Source: Pachyseris speciosa (lineage: Eukaryota > Cnidaria > Anthozoa > Scleractinia > Pachyseridae). From it: a DNA stretch of 64,000 bases. The stretch spans positions 2,465,001 through 2,529,000 of the forward strand of contig JAEMWC010000001.1 in the NCBI GenBank assembly GCA_016490735.1. Direction: 5' to 3'. Below are positions 63,036-64,000 of the stretch, piece after piece; the first letter of the stretch is position 1, and every line of letters starts with the position of its first letter. The translations under genes and the position numbers were made by a program. The notes beneath the pieces are model-generated. The model saw only the letters and a list, made by a program, of their open reading frames with translations, did no database searches and had not been told where the DNA came from.

Positions 63036-64000
63036 CGCCTTTCAGGTTGTAGGGAGCGAGGGGAGTTGTAGGGCTGACCTAACAGCTTATCATATTAACT
63101 TTAACCTGATATCTCATTTGAAAAAAACTCATTTTCATAATTGAAACAAACTGCCACAATATCTAAAACATGTCTTTGGCAAGGATAGTTGAGGAATGTA
63201 TATTTCATGAACTTGAAGAAAAGTAATTTGTCAAAAATAATGCGACAAGCTAAACCTTTTCAAAAAGACAAAGATAACACTTCAATGAAAACTGACATAG
63301 TAAATAAGAGAATGATTAAGCCTCATCGCGTAGTTTCATGCCTTCAAATTCAAGTTGTTAAAATTAAGGACGATTTTTCAAAGTTGAGCAGCCGGATTTG
63401 TGCTGCTGTTCCCGTGAAAACTACTCTCTCTTACCAGAGCTTTTATTCCGTTGCTTTACGGCCTTCCAACCCGTCAAGTGGTCAGCGGTTAGTAGTCAAA
63501 GTAGAAATCGGAAGGGCAACAAGTTACTCAGTAAAGTTAAATCCAATTCCTGGATATAGTAACTCTGATCAAACAAAACAAAGATACTAGAACTTTCTAA
63601 AAGTAAAATCAATTAAGATACATTGACAAGGATTGTTACTCCATCACCTTACCGAATGTTGGAAACATTAAAATGAGGTCTTTACCGAACATGAATGTAG
63701 TTACATAACTGAAGCAAGGTCTCTATGTTCGCAAAGACACCACCACCAGTTGTCCAAAGAGAAGATGATTTAAGCAAGTATCCCCAGTATATGCATAGAA
63801 ACAGAATTCAACCTTTCATGTGAAGAGCTGTTTAACGACCTTTCGAAGCGTTTTATACATTGAGATCCTCATTGCTCAAGCACTGTTTACAACATATTTA
63901 TACAGATGCAGCCTTCTGACGCCGAGTGTTTTTGTTAAGCAATGATATCGCCTGGTGCTGGTTGTGTCCTTTCACCGCCATTTCTCTGCTAACATGAAGT
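63036..64000. other. Host intergenic to window end
   Basis: The 133-codon ORF at 63189-63590 has no recognisable domain. It could be an exon, but there is no supporting evidence. Confidence 0.4.

Noticed and set aside
1..64000. CRISPR arrays, bacterial operons, rRNA genes
   Set aside because: No direct-repeat/spacer array, Shine-Dalgarno pattern or rRNA sequence seen; tandem repeats present are minisatellites or TIR units.

Overview
The window is nuclear DNA of an animal, most likely an anthozoan cnidarian (stony-coral type; inference). The signs are intron-bearing AT-rich host sequence, several tRNA-headed SINEs, a LINE fragment, MITE-like palindromes, a single-exon class A neuropeptide-type GPCR at 56716-57891, and two large Polinton/Maverick (adintovirus-like) DNA elements. 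Nothing points to bacteria or plasmids.

Positions 1-37861 are two related Polintons, one nested in the other. The inner element E1 (1134-20689, 19.6 kb) has identical 301-bp terminal inverted repeats and a T-rich 6-bp target duplication. It interrupted a gene of the outer element E2 (1-1133 plus 20690 to about 37861; its left end lies outside the window). Both carry the same gene order: zinc-ribbon VLTF3-like protein, small 2TM protein, small HD-motif protein, two collagen/repeat fibre genes and packaging ATPase (mostly on -), then on + a coiled-coil virion protein, penton-like protein, AT-hook core protein, double-jelly-roll capsid protein, pVI-like protein, adenain-like protease, DUF5679-like zinc peptide, parvovirus-type phospholipase A2, DDE integrase with chromodomain, BRO-N/VRR-NUC protein, C2H2/AT-hook protein and replication enzyme. 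E1 ends in a complete protein-primed PolB (1268 aa). At the same locus E2 keeps only the PolB N-terminus, followed by a different protein: a PolB-like palm fused to an SF1 helicase and a GIY-YIG nuclease. Many genes in both copies carry frameshifts.

The most striking pattern is at the gene joints of the late block. Three downstream genes (protease, PLA2, integrase) lie in the -1 frame of their upstream neighbour and lack a usable AUG at the joint. In E1 each joint has a canonical -1 slippery heptamer (A AAA AAC, G GGA AAC, A AAA AAC) followed at 6-9 nt by a stem. The second and third signals are kept unchanged in E2, and the stem of the first shows a compensatory base change. This suggests a retrovirus-like Gag-Pol strategy that makes pVI-protease, DUF5679-PLA2 and PLA2-integrase fusions. 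The start codons also sit in two contexts: a TATATG-type context for structural genes, and an ACTATATTTAAAC motif about 45 nt upstream of the replication-side genes.

Positions 37862-64000 are host sequence. There is a 0.6-kb palindromic element, a 4-kb tandem duplication (39386-43348 and 43349-47300) whose two copies carry different insertions (SINE, hAT-like MITE, and a TIR element containing a LINE reverse-transcriptase fragment), long stretches with no recognisable gene, the GPCR gene, and further microsatellites, SINEs and MITEs.
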